Assembly (NCBI RefSeq): GCF_000024005.1
Contig: NC_013132.1
Coordinates: forward strand, 1,364,001 to 1,428,000
Length of the DNA stretch: 64,000 nt
Direction: 5' to 3'
DNA from: Chitinophaga pinensis DSM 2588
GTDB taxonomy: Bacteria; Bacteroidota; Bacteroidia; Chitinophagales; Chitinophagaceae
Positions within the stretch are counted from its first letter, which is position 1, and every line of letters starts with the position of its first letter. Positions 26,989 to 34,456 of the stretch are shown in pieces. Below the pieces are notes generated by a model. That model was given only the letters and a program-made list of their open reading frames with translations. It made no database searches and was not told the origin of the DNA. The translations under genes were made by a program, and so were the position numbers.

Positions 26989-27853
26989 CATTGTAGATGA
27001 CGCTCATTTTCCGTTTGATCCTGCAGCTTACAGCTGCTTCAAATTTGGAGATGGCGCTGTTGCGGAGGCATTCGGTACTGCACTGGCTACAGGTTTCATT
27101 GCTACTTACGGAGACAGATTGTCAGAGAATGAACAGCTGGTCGTGTTACCCAGCCCATATACCACTATCCCTACTGCTTCTTATCATATGACGACAGCAT
27201 TTGTAAAAATGCTGAACCGTTATTTATGCATGAGGGGATATAACCCGGCAGATACCGCTAAGATCCATCGCTATAAAACTTATAGCATTGACTATGGCGC
27301 GCTGGATATGGAAAGCAGGAAAGCGCTGATCATCAATGACAAATACCATCTGGATAAGGAATTTCTTGCAGGTAAAACGCTGATCTTTACAGATGACATC
27401 CGTATAACGGGTAGCCATGAACTGATCATCCGGAATCTGCTGAAGAAATTCGGGCTGAGCAACGATGCTTATTACCTGTACTATGCACAGTTGCAGAACC
27501 AGGATATTCATCCCAACATAGAAAATAAGTTAAACTACTATAGTGTACATTCCTTACAGAGTCTTGAAGCCGTGATAGGATCATCTTCCTTCCGCTTCAA
27601 TACAAGAGTGGTGAAATTCATACTTAATGCGCCATTTGCTGAGTATGAAAAATTGCTGATGAAACAAACGCATGGGTTCCTGCAGGAGCTGGCGGATTGC
27701 TGCATTGGTAATAATTATCACCAGATGGAAGAGTACAGAAACAACGCAAACTTTTTATTTGATCATCTTCAAAAAAAAATACCATCATGGCAATCAATCT
27801 GCAAAAAGGAGAAAGAGCCAATATCGAATTACCAAAATTCACTATTGGCTTAG
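26963..27853 (+). CDS. Phosphoribosyltransferase-domain protein of a Ter operon
   Basis: 296 residues. The PRPP-binding loop of type I phosphoribosyltransferases is clear: LIFTDDIRITGSHELI (D144, D145, T149, G150). An upstream Ser-Pro-Tyr segment (LVVLPSPYTTIPTASYHM) may form part of the active site. The C-terminal 100 residues are helical and of unknown role. Substrate base unknown. The gene overlaps the HAD gene by 26 bp and the third TerD gene by 67 bp in another frame; its last 22 residues are therefore read from the TerD start region. Confidence 0.88.
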   Translation: MKDVYALHSIVDDAHFPFDPAAYSCFKFGDGAVAEAFGTALATGFIATYGDRLSENEQLVVLPSPYTTIPTASYHMTTAFVKMLNRYLCMRGYNPADTAKIHRYKTYSIDYGALDMESRKALIINDKYHLDKEFLAGKTLIFTDDIRITGSHELIIRNLLKKFGLSNDAYYLYYAQLQNQDIHPNIENKLNYYSVHSLQSLEAVIGSSSFRFNTRVVKFILNAPFAEYEKLLMKQTHGFLQELADCCIGNNYHQMEEYRNNANFLFDHLQKKIPSWQSICKKEKEPISNYQNSLLA

Positions 27854-28341
27854 GATGGGATATCAATGAATCACATACAGGCGGAGAATGTGACCTGGAT
27901 GCTTCTGTATTTCTCTTAGGTGAAAACAGGAAGATCATATCAGATCCGTATTTCGTGTTTTATAACAACCTGGAATCTCCTGATGGCGCTGTAAAACATT
28001 CCGGCGACAACCGTACTGGCGCCGGTGATGGCGATGATGAAACCATCCATGTAGACCTCTCTGTTATTAACCCTGCTGTAAAAGAAATCTGTGTGGTTGT
28101 TACCATTCATGAAGCAGCTGCGCGTAAACAGAATTTTGGTCAGATCCGCAATTCATTTATCCGCATTTATGATGCTGCGAAAAATGTAGAGCTGGTGAAA
28201 TATGAACTGGGAGAAGATTTCTCTATCGAGACTTCAGTTGAATTCGGCCGTATCTACAAACGCGAAAACCAATGGCGTTTTGAAGCGGTAGGTATTGGAC
28301 AGAGCGGCGGACTGGAACAGTTCCTTTCAAAATACGCTTAA
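27787..28341 (+). CDS. TerD family protein (third copy)
   Basis: 184 residues. The start MAINLQKGERANIELPKFTI and the end GEDFSIETSVEFGRIYKREN are very close to the first copy (24332), showing a duplication. The calcium loops are CDLDASVFLLG and DNRTGAGDGDDETIHV. The start codon is fixed by the family start, so its first 67 bp really lie inside the 3' end of the phosphoribosyltransferase gene. A 210-bp repeat-bearing gap follows. Confidence 0.94.
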   Translation: MAINLQKGERANIELPKFTIGLGWDINESHTGGECDLDASVFLLGENRKIISDPYFVFYNNLESPDGAVKHSGDNRTGAGDGDDETIHVDLSVINPAVKEICVVVTIHEAAARKQNFGQIRNSFIRIYDAAKNVELVKYELGEDFSIETSVEFGRIYKRENQWRFEAVGIGQSGGLEQFLSKYA

Positions 28342-28353
28342 GCGCATTTTGAC

Positions 28354-28522
28354 AATTAGGAATTAGGAATTACGAATTAGGAATTAATGTTAATAAACGC
28401 TTTCTCCTTTTGAAATGCGTTATTATCTGATATGACCTTGTCATCTTGTTGTTCTTAACTTTCGATGGAGAATAGTATTCTCAATTTCTAATTCCTAATT
28501 ACTAATTCGTAATTCCTAATTA
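28354..28522. repeat. Inverted arrays of the 7-bp unit AATTNNG (element A)
   Basis: Left array (28354-28386): AATTAGG, AATTAGG, AATTACG, AATTAGG, AATTA. Right array (28489-28522): the inverse units TAATTCC, TAATTAC, TAATTCG, TAATTCC, TAATTA. Between them are two hairpins (AACGCTTTC with GAAA-T-GCGTT, 28396-28421; GAGAAT with ATTCTC, 28468-28482). It lies inside the ter operon. Element B at 55124 has the same plan. Confidence 0.85.
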
Positions 28523-28551
28523 TTTAATGGACCTGACATTATTATAAGAGT

Positions 28552-29187
28552 ATGAGACGTCTTCCGGTATACCTGTTACTTGACACTTCCGGCTCCATGC
28601 GCGGCGAACGTATAGAAGCAGTGAAAAACGGATTGCAGGTATTGGTGTCAAAATTAAGACAGGACCCCTTTGCCCTGGAGTCAGTGTGGATCAGTATTAT
28701 TACGTTTGATCGTGAAGTGAAACAGCTGCTGCCACTGACTGCTTTGGAGTCATTACAGTTACCCGAGATCACAACGCCTGAATCAGGGCCCACCAATATG
28801 GGCGCAGCGCTTGAAATGCTTTGCTCAAAACTGGATGCGGAAGTTGCAAAGGGCAGCGATACGCAGAAAGGCGACTGGCGCCCCTTACTGTTTCTGATGA
28901 CGGATGGTAAGCCTTCCGACCTGGCGGCTTTCCGTGAAGTCGTGCCTAAAGTGAAAAGTAAAAACCTTGCTGCATTGGTCGCCTGTGCCGCCGGTGCAGA
29001 AGCGCAGGACAGTTTCCTGAAAGAACTGACTGATAATGTTGTACACCTCGATACCGCAGATAGCTCAACACTGATGTCCTTCTTTAAATGGGTATCAGCA
29101 TCTATCGGTACCGGCAATAAGAGTGTGGGTACAACAGAAGAAATACAACTGCCACCACCACCGGCAGAAGTACATGTAATTATTTAA
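28552..29187 (+). CDS. TerY-like von Willebrand factor A domain protein (second copy)
   Basis: 211 residues, a clear paralog of the first copy: starts MRRLPVYLLLDTSGSMRGER (D11, S13, S15) and continues RIEAVKNGLQVLVSKLRQDP. The MIDAS Thr/Asn position reads GPTNMGAAL, and the Asp lies in FLMTDGKPSD. The tail is LPPPPAEVHVII. The middle differs more, with Ala/Lys-rich VPKVKSKNLAALVACAAG. It may bind a different partner than copy one. It starts 210 bp after TerD, across repeat element A. Confidence 0.93.
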   Translation: MRRLPVYLLLDTSGSMRGERIEAVKNGLQVLVSKLRQDPFALESVWISIITFDREVKQLLPLTALESLQLPEITTPESGPTNMGAALEMLCSKLDAEVAKGSDTQKGDWRPLLFLMTDGKPSDLAAFREVVPKVKSKNLAALVACAAGAEAQDSFLKELTDNVVHLDTADSSTLMSFFKWVSASIGTGNKSVGTTEEIQLPPPPAEVHVII

Positions 29188-29267
29188 AAAGATTTGGCAG
29201 CAATCGCTGTACAACATAACCATCGCTCATACCGGTACAGCCGGCATGACATTAAAGAACTATACCA

Positions 29268-29519
29268 ATGTTTTTATTATATCTGATCGTTAATATCCTG
29301 ATAGTAGGACTCTTTTTATATTCCAAACTGCTGCCTTATGAGGAGCGCTTAACCGGCACCTATAAGCAGGCATTCAGTTTTTTCAAAAGTATCTTCAAAC
29401 CCGTACTGAGCTTATTCAGTGGTATCAAGCCGTTTCAGGTAGGTACAGGATTGTCTGTGGATATGACACAGATCATCTTACTGATCATCCTGCTCATACT
29501 TAATTATTTTTGTCGATGA
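29268..29519 (+). CDS. Small two-helix membrane protein in the ter operon
   Basis: 83 residues. Membrane segments lie at about 2-19 (FLLYLIVNILIVGLFLY) and 65-82 (MTQIILLIILLILNYF), joined by an amphipathic loop. The part VGTGLSVDMTQIILLIIL recalls the YggT family, but this is weak. It overlaps the third vWA gene by 4 bp (ATGA), so the two are translationally coupled. It could anchor the vWA/kinase complex at the membrane (inference). Confidence 0.75.
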   Translation: MFLLYLIVNILIVGLFLYSKLLPYEERLTGTYKQAFSFFKSIFKPVLSLFSGIKPFQVGTGLSVDMTQIILLIILLILNYFCR

Positions 29520-30574
29520 GAAGGTTACCCATTTATTTCCTGATAGACGTTTCTGAGTCTATGGTAGGAGAACAAATTCAGTTTGTTGAGGAAGGACTTG
29601 CAGCCATCATAAAAGAGTTGAAATCTGACCCATATGCACTGGAAACTGCATGGGTATCTATCATCGTGTTTGCCGGTCAGGCAAAAACAATAGTACCATT
29701 GCAGGAAGTGATCAGCTTCTATCCGCCTAAGTTCCCAATCGGCGCAGGTACTTCCCTCAGTAATGGCCTGGGACACCTGATGTATGAAATGCGTAAGAAT
29801 ACCATACACACCACCGCTACACAGAAAGGCGACTGGAAACCGATCGTATTCCTTTTCACAGACGGTACACCAACTGATGATACAAGCGCTGCTGTCCGTG
29901 AATGGAAGCAGAACTGGCAAAACAAATCAAACCTGATTGCAATCTCCTTCGGAGATGAAAATAATCTGAGTGCCCTGAAGGAACTCACAGAGACGGTATT
30001 GTTATTTAAAAACGCAACGCCACAGTCCTACAAAGAATTCTTCAGATGGGTGACTGCATCCATTAAATCCAGCAGTGTGAGCGTCAGCAACAACGGTTCT
30101 GGTATAGAGCTAGCCAAGCTGAGCGACGGTGTGATTGAAAAGGTGGATGTGGATAAGCTGCCACCTGTAAAGCCTGGAGTCATAGATACCAATTACGCCA
30201 TCTTTGCCGCCAAGTGCCAGAACACCGGCAAACCTTATCTGATCAAGTATAAGAAAGGGTTGCGTCCTGTAAATATCAGCGGGCTCGATATGCAGTCTAT
30301 GGGATACCGCCTCAACGGTGCATTTCCTGTAGATAATATGTATTTTGAATTGTCTGCCGAAGGCGGTGTGCTCAACAGCAAGGTGAGCACTGATGAACTG
30401 GAAGGATTTCCTACCTGTCCGTGCTGCGGTAACCAGTACGGTTTCAGTGTCTGTTCCTGCGGAAAGGTACATTGCATAGGACAGGAGGAGGTAAGTACCT
30501 GCTCCTGGTGTGGTAAACAAGGCAAATACGGCTTTGGTGACGGGCACCTGGATATTAACAGAACTCAGGGATAA
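29516..30574 (+). CDS. TerY-like vWA protein with C-terminal zinc-binding TerY-C domain (third copy)
   Basis: 352 residues from the ATG at 29516; a TTG six bases earlier is less likely. The vWA domain (about 1-195) has the MIDAS residues D11-x-S13-x-S15 (LIDVSESMVGEQ), AGTSLSNGL and LFTDGTPTDD. After a linker with LPPVKP comes a TerY-C module (about 220-350): a beta-rich part, then the Cys cluster CPCCG, CSCG, CSWCG, apparently two zinc knuckles. It overlaps the small membrane gene (ATGA) and the PP2C gene (TAATG). This is the vWA member of the TerY-P triad. Confidence 0.93.
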   Translation: MRRLPIYFLIDVSESMVGEQIQFVEEGLAAIIKELKSDPYALETAWVSIIVFAGQAKTIVPLQEVISFYPPKFPIGAGTSLSNGLGHLMYEMRKNTIHTTATQKGDWKPIVFLFTDGTPTDDTSAAVREWKQNWQNKSNLIAISFGDENNLSALKELTETVLLFKNATPQSYKEFFRWVTASIKSSSVSVSNNGSGIELAKLSDGVIEKVDVDKLPPVKPGVIDTNYAIFAAKCQNTGKPYLIKYKKGLRPVNISGLDMQSMGYRLNGAFPVDNMYFELSAEGGVLNSKVSTDELEGFPTCPCCGNQYGFSVCSCGKVHCIGQEEVSTCSWCGKQGKYGFGDGHLDINRTQG

Positions 30575-31986
30575 TGACGAAACACGATCAGTCTTTTATA
30601 GAATCATTGCTGAGGCACAAAGGCAATACTGTAAGGGAAAACCAGCAGGCATTGTTCGAAAAGTTTATACAGGAAGAACATATCCTTCAGGCCGTGCAGA
30701 TGATTATAAAATCTCAAAACGATATAGTGGAATCCTGGAAAGAAAGATCAATGATCGACGATATCCTGCAGAAGCATATTACAATGCCAAATGGCAGGGT
30801 AAATAAAGCATACAGTTTCACATTTGATCCTGTGGCATTGGGATTACAGGAGATGGGCGACTTTGACTGGAGCATACCACCAGAACTGGGTATTGCTTTT
30901 GATGAAGCTACCAATACGATCTCCGGTACACCAAAGCAGCAGGGCGAATTTATATTGTCACTGTTGTTCCGTTTGAAGCATCATCCGGCTGACAGAGCAT
31001 TTTCCGAAAAGAAAATACATCTTGTCGTGAACCCGGACCCGAAATCATTATGGCAGTATCTGCCTTCTGATAAAGAAGATAAATACTGGCAGCCCGATCA
31101 GGACGCGGTGACGCTACCTTTTGGCGACCGTAAGCTGGTTATTGCTTCAAAGAGAGGACGCAGTCATGCGCACGAAGGCAAGTTCAGAGATGATAGCTTT
31201 GGTTGCGATTTTAATGCTGAAAAGGGATGGGGTATCATATCCGTAGCCGATGGTGCAGGTTCTGCAAAATACAGCCGCAAAGGGGCTAATATAGCGTGTA
31301 AAGCGGCCGTGACCAGTTTCCAGGAACTGCTTGCCAGCGACAGGATTACTATACTGGAAGAAGCCATTGCTGCTTATCTTGGCGATCCCAGTGAAGATAA
31401 CCAGAAAAAAGTGAGCGTACAGTTTATCGAGCAACTCGGCAAGCTGGCTTTCATCGCACAGGGAAAAATTAAACAGGAAGCCCAGGACAATGGAGCGGAA
31501 GTGAAAGATTATGCCACGACCCTTATTTTTGCCCTGGTGAAGAAATATGCTGCCGGTTATGTGATCAGCTCTTTCTGGGTAGGGGATGGCGGTATCGGCA
31601 TCTACCAGGACACTACAGGCGAGGCTTTTGTCATGGGTACGCCTGATAGTGGTGAGTTTGCCGGACAGACGCGTTTCCTCACTATGTCTGATATTTTCGC
31701 GAACGGCGCTTATGTGAACCGTATCCGCTTCAAAGTAGTACCCGATTTCACAGCATTGCTGCTGATGACAGATGGTATTACTGATCCTAAGTTCCAGACG
31801 GACGCCAATCTCCAGAAAAATGAGGTCTGGCGCGAGCTGTGGAAGGATCTGAACGGCATCAATGAAGATGGTGCGAAAGTAAACTTTGCCGGTTCCCCCG
31901 CAGAAGTACAGGAATGCCTGCTTAGCTGGCTGGATTTCTGGTCTCCGGGCAATCATGACGATCGTACCATTGCTATTTTATACTGA
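30574..31986 (+). CDS. PP2C-family protein phosphatase with N-terminal Ig-like domain
   Basis: 470 residues. A helical start (about 1-65) is followed by an Ig-like domain of He_PIG type (about 70-155; PNGRVNKAYSF ... ISGTPKQQGEFIL). The PP2C domain (about 190-470) has DDSFGCDF, VADGAGSAKYSRKG, DYATTLIFALV, FWVGDGGIGIYQ, LLMTDGITDP and the final DDRTIAILY, so the metal-binding Asp residues are all present. It should dephosphorylate Ser/Thr, probably targets of the kinase encoded next. It overlaps the vWA gene by 1 bp and ends 11 bp before the kinase gene. Confidence 0.93.
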   Translation: MTKHDQSFIESLLRHKGNTVRENQQALFEKFIQEEHILQAVQMIIKSQNDIVESWKERSMIDDILQKHITMPNGRVNKAYSFTFDPVALGLQEMGDFDWSIPPELGIAFDEATNTISGTPKQQGEFILSLLFRLKHHPADRAFSEKKIHLVVNPDPKSLWQYLPSDKEDKYWQPDQDAVTLPFGDRKLVIASKRGRSHAHEGKFRDDSFGCDFNAEKGWGIISVADGAGSAKYSRKGANIACKAAVTSFQELLASDRITILEEAIAAYLGDPSEDNQKKVSVQFIEQLGKLAFIAQGKIKQEAQDNGAEVKDYATTLIFALVKKYAAGYVISSFWVGDGGIGIYQDTTGEAFVMGTPDSGEFAGQTRFLTMSDIFANGAYVNRIRFKVVPDFTALLLMTDGITDPKFQTDANLQKNEVWRELWKDLNGINEDGAKVNFAGSPAEVQECLLSWLDFWSPGNHDDRTIAILY

Positions 31987-31997
31987 TAAGGGATTAC

Positions 31998-33515
31998 ATG
32001 AGCAACATAATCACAGTAACAGCGCAGGACGGGAAAACCTATCAATATGTTGATAACGGTGATCCTATGCAGGGAGGAATGAAGGATGTATACTTTTCTC
32101 CGGATAAGTCATATGTCGTGGCATTCTTCCGGGATAAACAGGATTTCAATTCCAAAGAGCGGCTCAACAATATTGTCAACGTTTTCCGGGACAGGATCTT
32201 CAATCAGCCGGGAGGCGAATATTGGAAAGATCTGTTCTGCTGGCCCAATAATATTGTAGAACGTGATGGAAAGACCGGTATTATCGTGCCGGTGTATCAG
32301 CAGAAATTCTTTTTTACCACAGGATATAATGCCGGCGCCGCCCAGATGGTTTCCATCGCGGGTAAGGAAAAGGAAGGCCGCTGGTTTGCCTCTCCGCAGT
32401 TCAGGAGCCGTCAGTTTAAACTGCACCTGGATCCAAGCGAACTGGGAGACTGGTTCAAATTTTTCCTTATCAATATCAAGATCGCACGTGCGGTAAGACG
32501 GATGCACGCCGCCGGACTGGCGCATTCCGATCTTTCTTACAAAAACGTGCTGATAGACCCACGTACCGGTAGTGCGACGATTATAGATATCGACGGATTG
32601 GTGGTACCCGGCAAATTTCCTCCTGACGTGATCGGTACGCCGGATTTCATCGCTCCGGAAGTAATGGCGACCAAACATCTTCCAAAAGAAGATCCGGCCC
32701 GTAAACTGCCTAGTATCGCAACTGACAGGCATGCCCTGGCGGTCATGATCTATATGTACCTGCTGTACCGTCATCCGCTGCGTGGCGGAAAGATCCACGA
32801 TACGGATGCGCAGAAGGACGAAGAGCTGTCTATGGGAGCGAAAGCGCTGTTTATAGAACATCCGACAGACGCTTCCAACCGGCCGCGTCTGGATCAGGTA
32901 AAACCGACACATCTGCCCTGGGCAGACGTCAGTAAGGTCCCGTATACTATCTGTGGCCCTTACCTGAAGGAATTGTTTGATAAAGCGTTCATTGACGGGT
33001 TACATAATCCGTCCATGCGCCCTACGGCAGACGAATGGGAGCAGGCGCTGATCAAAACGGTAGACCTGCTGCAACCTTGCCAGAACAAGAATTGCGACCA
33101 GAAATGGTTCGTGTTTGACAATACTACCAGCCCCTGCTGTCCACATTGTAATACACCTTATCGCGGACAATTACCTGTACTCAATTTGTATTGGTCGAGA
33201 AAACCGGGTAGCTTTACGCCCGAAAATCACCGGTTAATGGTTTATCATAACCAGTATTTGTATCCCTGGCATGTGAATCGAAACATTTATCCGAACGAAA
33301 GACTAACAGATCAGCAGAAAAAACCGGTGGGATATTTTGTATTTCATAATAATAAGTGGCAACTTGTCAATCAAACGCTTACATCATTGAAAGACGTGAC
33401 CGAAGGGAAAGATATTCCGGTGAACTCGATGGTGGAGCTGACGGACAATAAACAGCTGCTGCTGTCTCAGGAAGAAGGGGGACGGCTTGTTGTGGTACAA
33501 CTCGTAAACAATTAG
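31998..33515 (+). CDS. Atypical protein kinase with C-terminal zinc ribbon (TerY-P triad kinase)
   Basis: 505 residues. The kinase domain (about 10-355) has the catalytic loop H176-S-D178-L-S-Y-K-N183, then D197-I-D199-G where most kinases have D-F-G, and GTPDFIAPEV for A-P-E. In the strand that normally carries V-A-x-K the sequence is VVAFFRDK, so the usual ATP-binding lysine is not in place. A zinc ribbon follows (C361, C366, C381, C384; CQNKNC ... CPHC), then a beta-rich tail. It likely phosphorylates vWA or TerD partners (inference). Co-transcribed between PP2C and TerC. Confidence 0.9.
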   Translation: MSNIITVTAQDGKTYQYVDNGDPMQGGMKDVYFSPDKSYVVAFFRDKQDFNSKERLNNIVNVFRDRIFNQPGGEYWKDLFCWPNNIVERDGKTGIIVPVYQQKFFFTTGYNAGAAQMVSIAGKEKEGRWFASPQFRSRQFKLHLDPSELGDWFKFFLINIKIARAVRRMHAAGLAHSDLSYKNVLIDPRTGSATIIDIDGLVVPGKFPPDVIGTPDFIAPEVMATKHLPKEDPARKLPSIATDRHALAVMIYMYLLYRHPLRGGKIHDTDAQKDEELSMGAKALFIEHPTDASNRPRLDQVKPTHLPWADVSKVPYTICGPYLKELFDKAFIDGLHNPSMRPTADEWEQALIKTVDLLQPCQNKNCDQKWFVFDNTTSPCCPHCNTPYRGQLPVLNLYWSRKPGSFTPENHRLMVYHNQYLYPWHVNRNIYPNERLTDQQKKPVGYFVFHNNKWQLVNQTLTSLKDVTEGKDIPVNSMVELTDNKQLLLSQEEGGRLVVVQLVNN

Positions 33516-33550
33516 TCTATCAACAAAAAACAAGAAAATAACAAACAACT

Positions 33551-34366
33551 ATGCAAATCGCTGAAATGTTCCAGCAGATCATGGATAACCCGATCCCGGC
33601 GTTACTGATCGTTGGAAACCTGATTATTATTGAAAGCCTGTTGTCGGTGGATAATGCGGCTGTACTGGCTACAATGGTAATGGACCTGCCTAAGGATCAA
33701 CGTAACAGAGCCCTGAAATATGGTATTATCGGAGCTTACGTCTTCCGTGGTATCTGTCTGCTGTTTGCGTCTCTCCTCATTAAAGTATGGTGGCTGAAAC
33801 CAATCGGTGGTCTTTATCTCCTGTACCTGACCTTTGACTATTTTAAAAAGAAAGCAGAGAAGTCCCGGGCTGAAAAAGCTGGCGTTGTAGAAGAAGAAGC
33901 GGAGGAAATTGACAAAAGCCAGAACTGGTTGTATAAATCTACTATCGGCTGGATGGGTCAGTTCTGGGCTACAGTAGCGCTGGTAGAAATTATGGACCTC
34001 GCTTTCTCTATCGATAACGTATTTGCAGCAGTTGCGTTCAGTGATAATATCGTACTGATCTGGACCGGCGTATTTATCGGTATCCTGGCGATGCGTTTTG
34101 TAGCGCAGGGTTTCGTACGTCTGATGGAAAAGTATCCTTTCCTGGAAACAGCCGCATTCCTGGTAATCGGTGTACTGGGTATCAAACTGATGCTGGCTAT
34201 TTACGAACATTTCTTCCCGGAAACAGCTGCTTCCAAATTCCTGGAAAGCCATGAAGCTGACTGGGCGACTTCCATCATCACAGTGTCTATCTTCCTGATT
34301 CCTATCATCACAAGTGCACTGTTCAACTACCCTAAAAAACATAAGGTAGAAGCAAAAGCTGAATAG
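33551..34366 (+). CDS. TerC family integral membrane protein
   Basis: 271 residues with about seven membrane helices. The two conserved acidic motifs of the TerC/Alx family are present: IIESLLSVDNAAVLATM near residue 25 and EIMDLAFSIDNVFAAVAF near 150. Members export manganese or help load metal onto secreted proteins, and TerC is the membrane anchor of tellurite-resistance systems. A charged cytoplasmic loop of about 35 residues (EKSRAEKAGVVEEEAEEIDK) lies between the repeats. Last gene of the ter operon, 35 bp after the kinase, followed by a terminator. Confidence 0.94.
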   Translation: MQIAEMFQQIMDNPIPALLIVGNLIIIESLLSVDNAAVLATMVMDLPKDQRNRALKYGIIGAYVFRGICLLFASLLIKVWWLKPIGGLYLLYLTFDYFKKKAEKSRAEKAGVVEEEAEEIDKSQNWLYKSTIGWMGQFWATVALVEIMDLAFSIDNVFAAVAFSDNIVLIWTGVFIGILAMRFVAQGFVRLMEKYPFLETAAFLVIGVLGIKLMLAIYEHFFPETAASKFLESHEADWATSIITVSIFLIPIITSALFNYPKKHKVEAKAE

Positions 34367-34398
34367 TATTTAACAGATACACCCAACAGCAACATATT

Positions 34399-34428
34399 AA
34401 AAAGGACCAGCCAATCGCTGGTCCTTTT
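34399..34428. terminator. Bidirectional terminator after the ter operon
   Basis: Stem AAAAGGACCAGC / GCTGGTCCTTTT with loop CAATC, flanked by A and T runs, between two convergent genes. Confidence 0.9.
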
Positions 34429-34456
34429 GCTTTGGTAACAAGTGCTCACCCGTTAC

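Noticed and set aside
33602..34342. A 246-codon minus-strand frame opposite TerC
   Set aside because: It is a shadow of the TerC gene; the sense protein has all family motifs.
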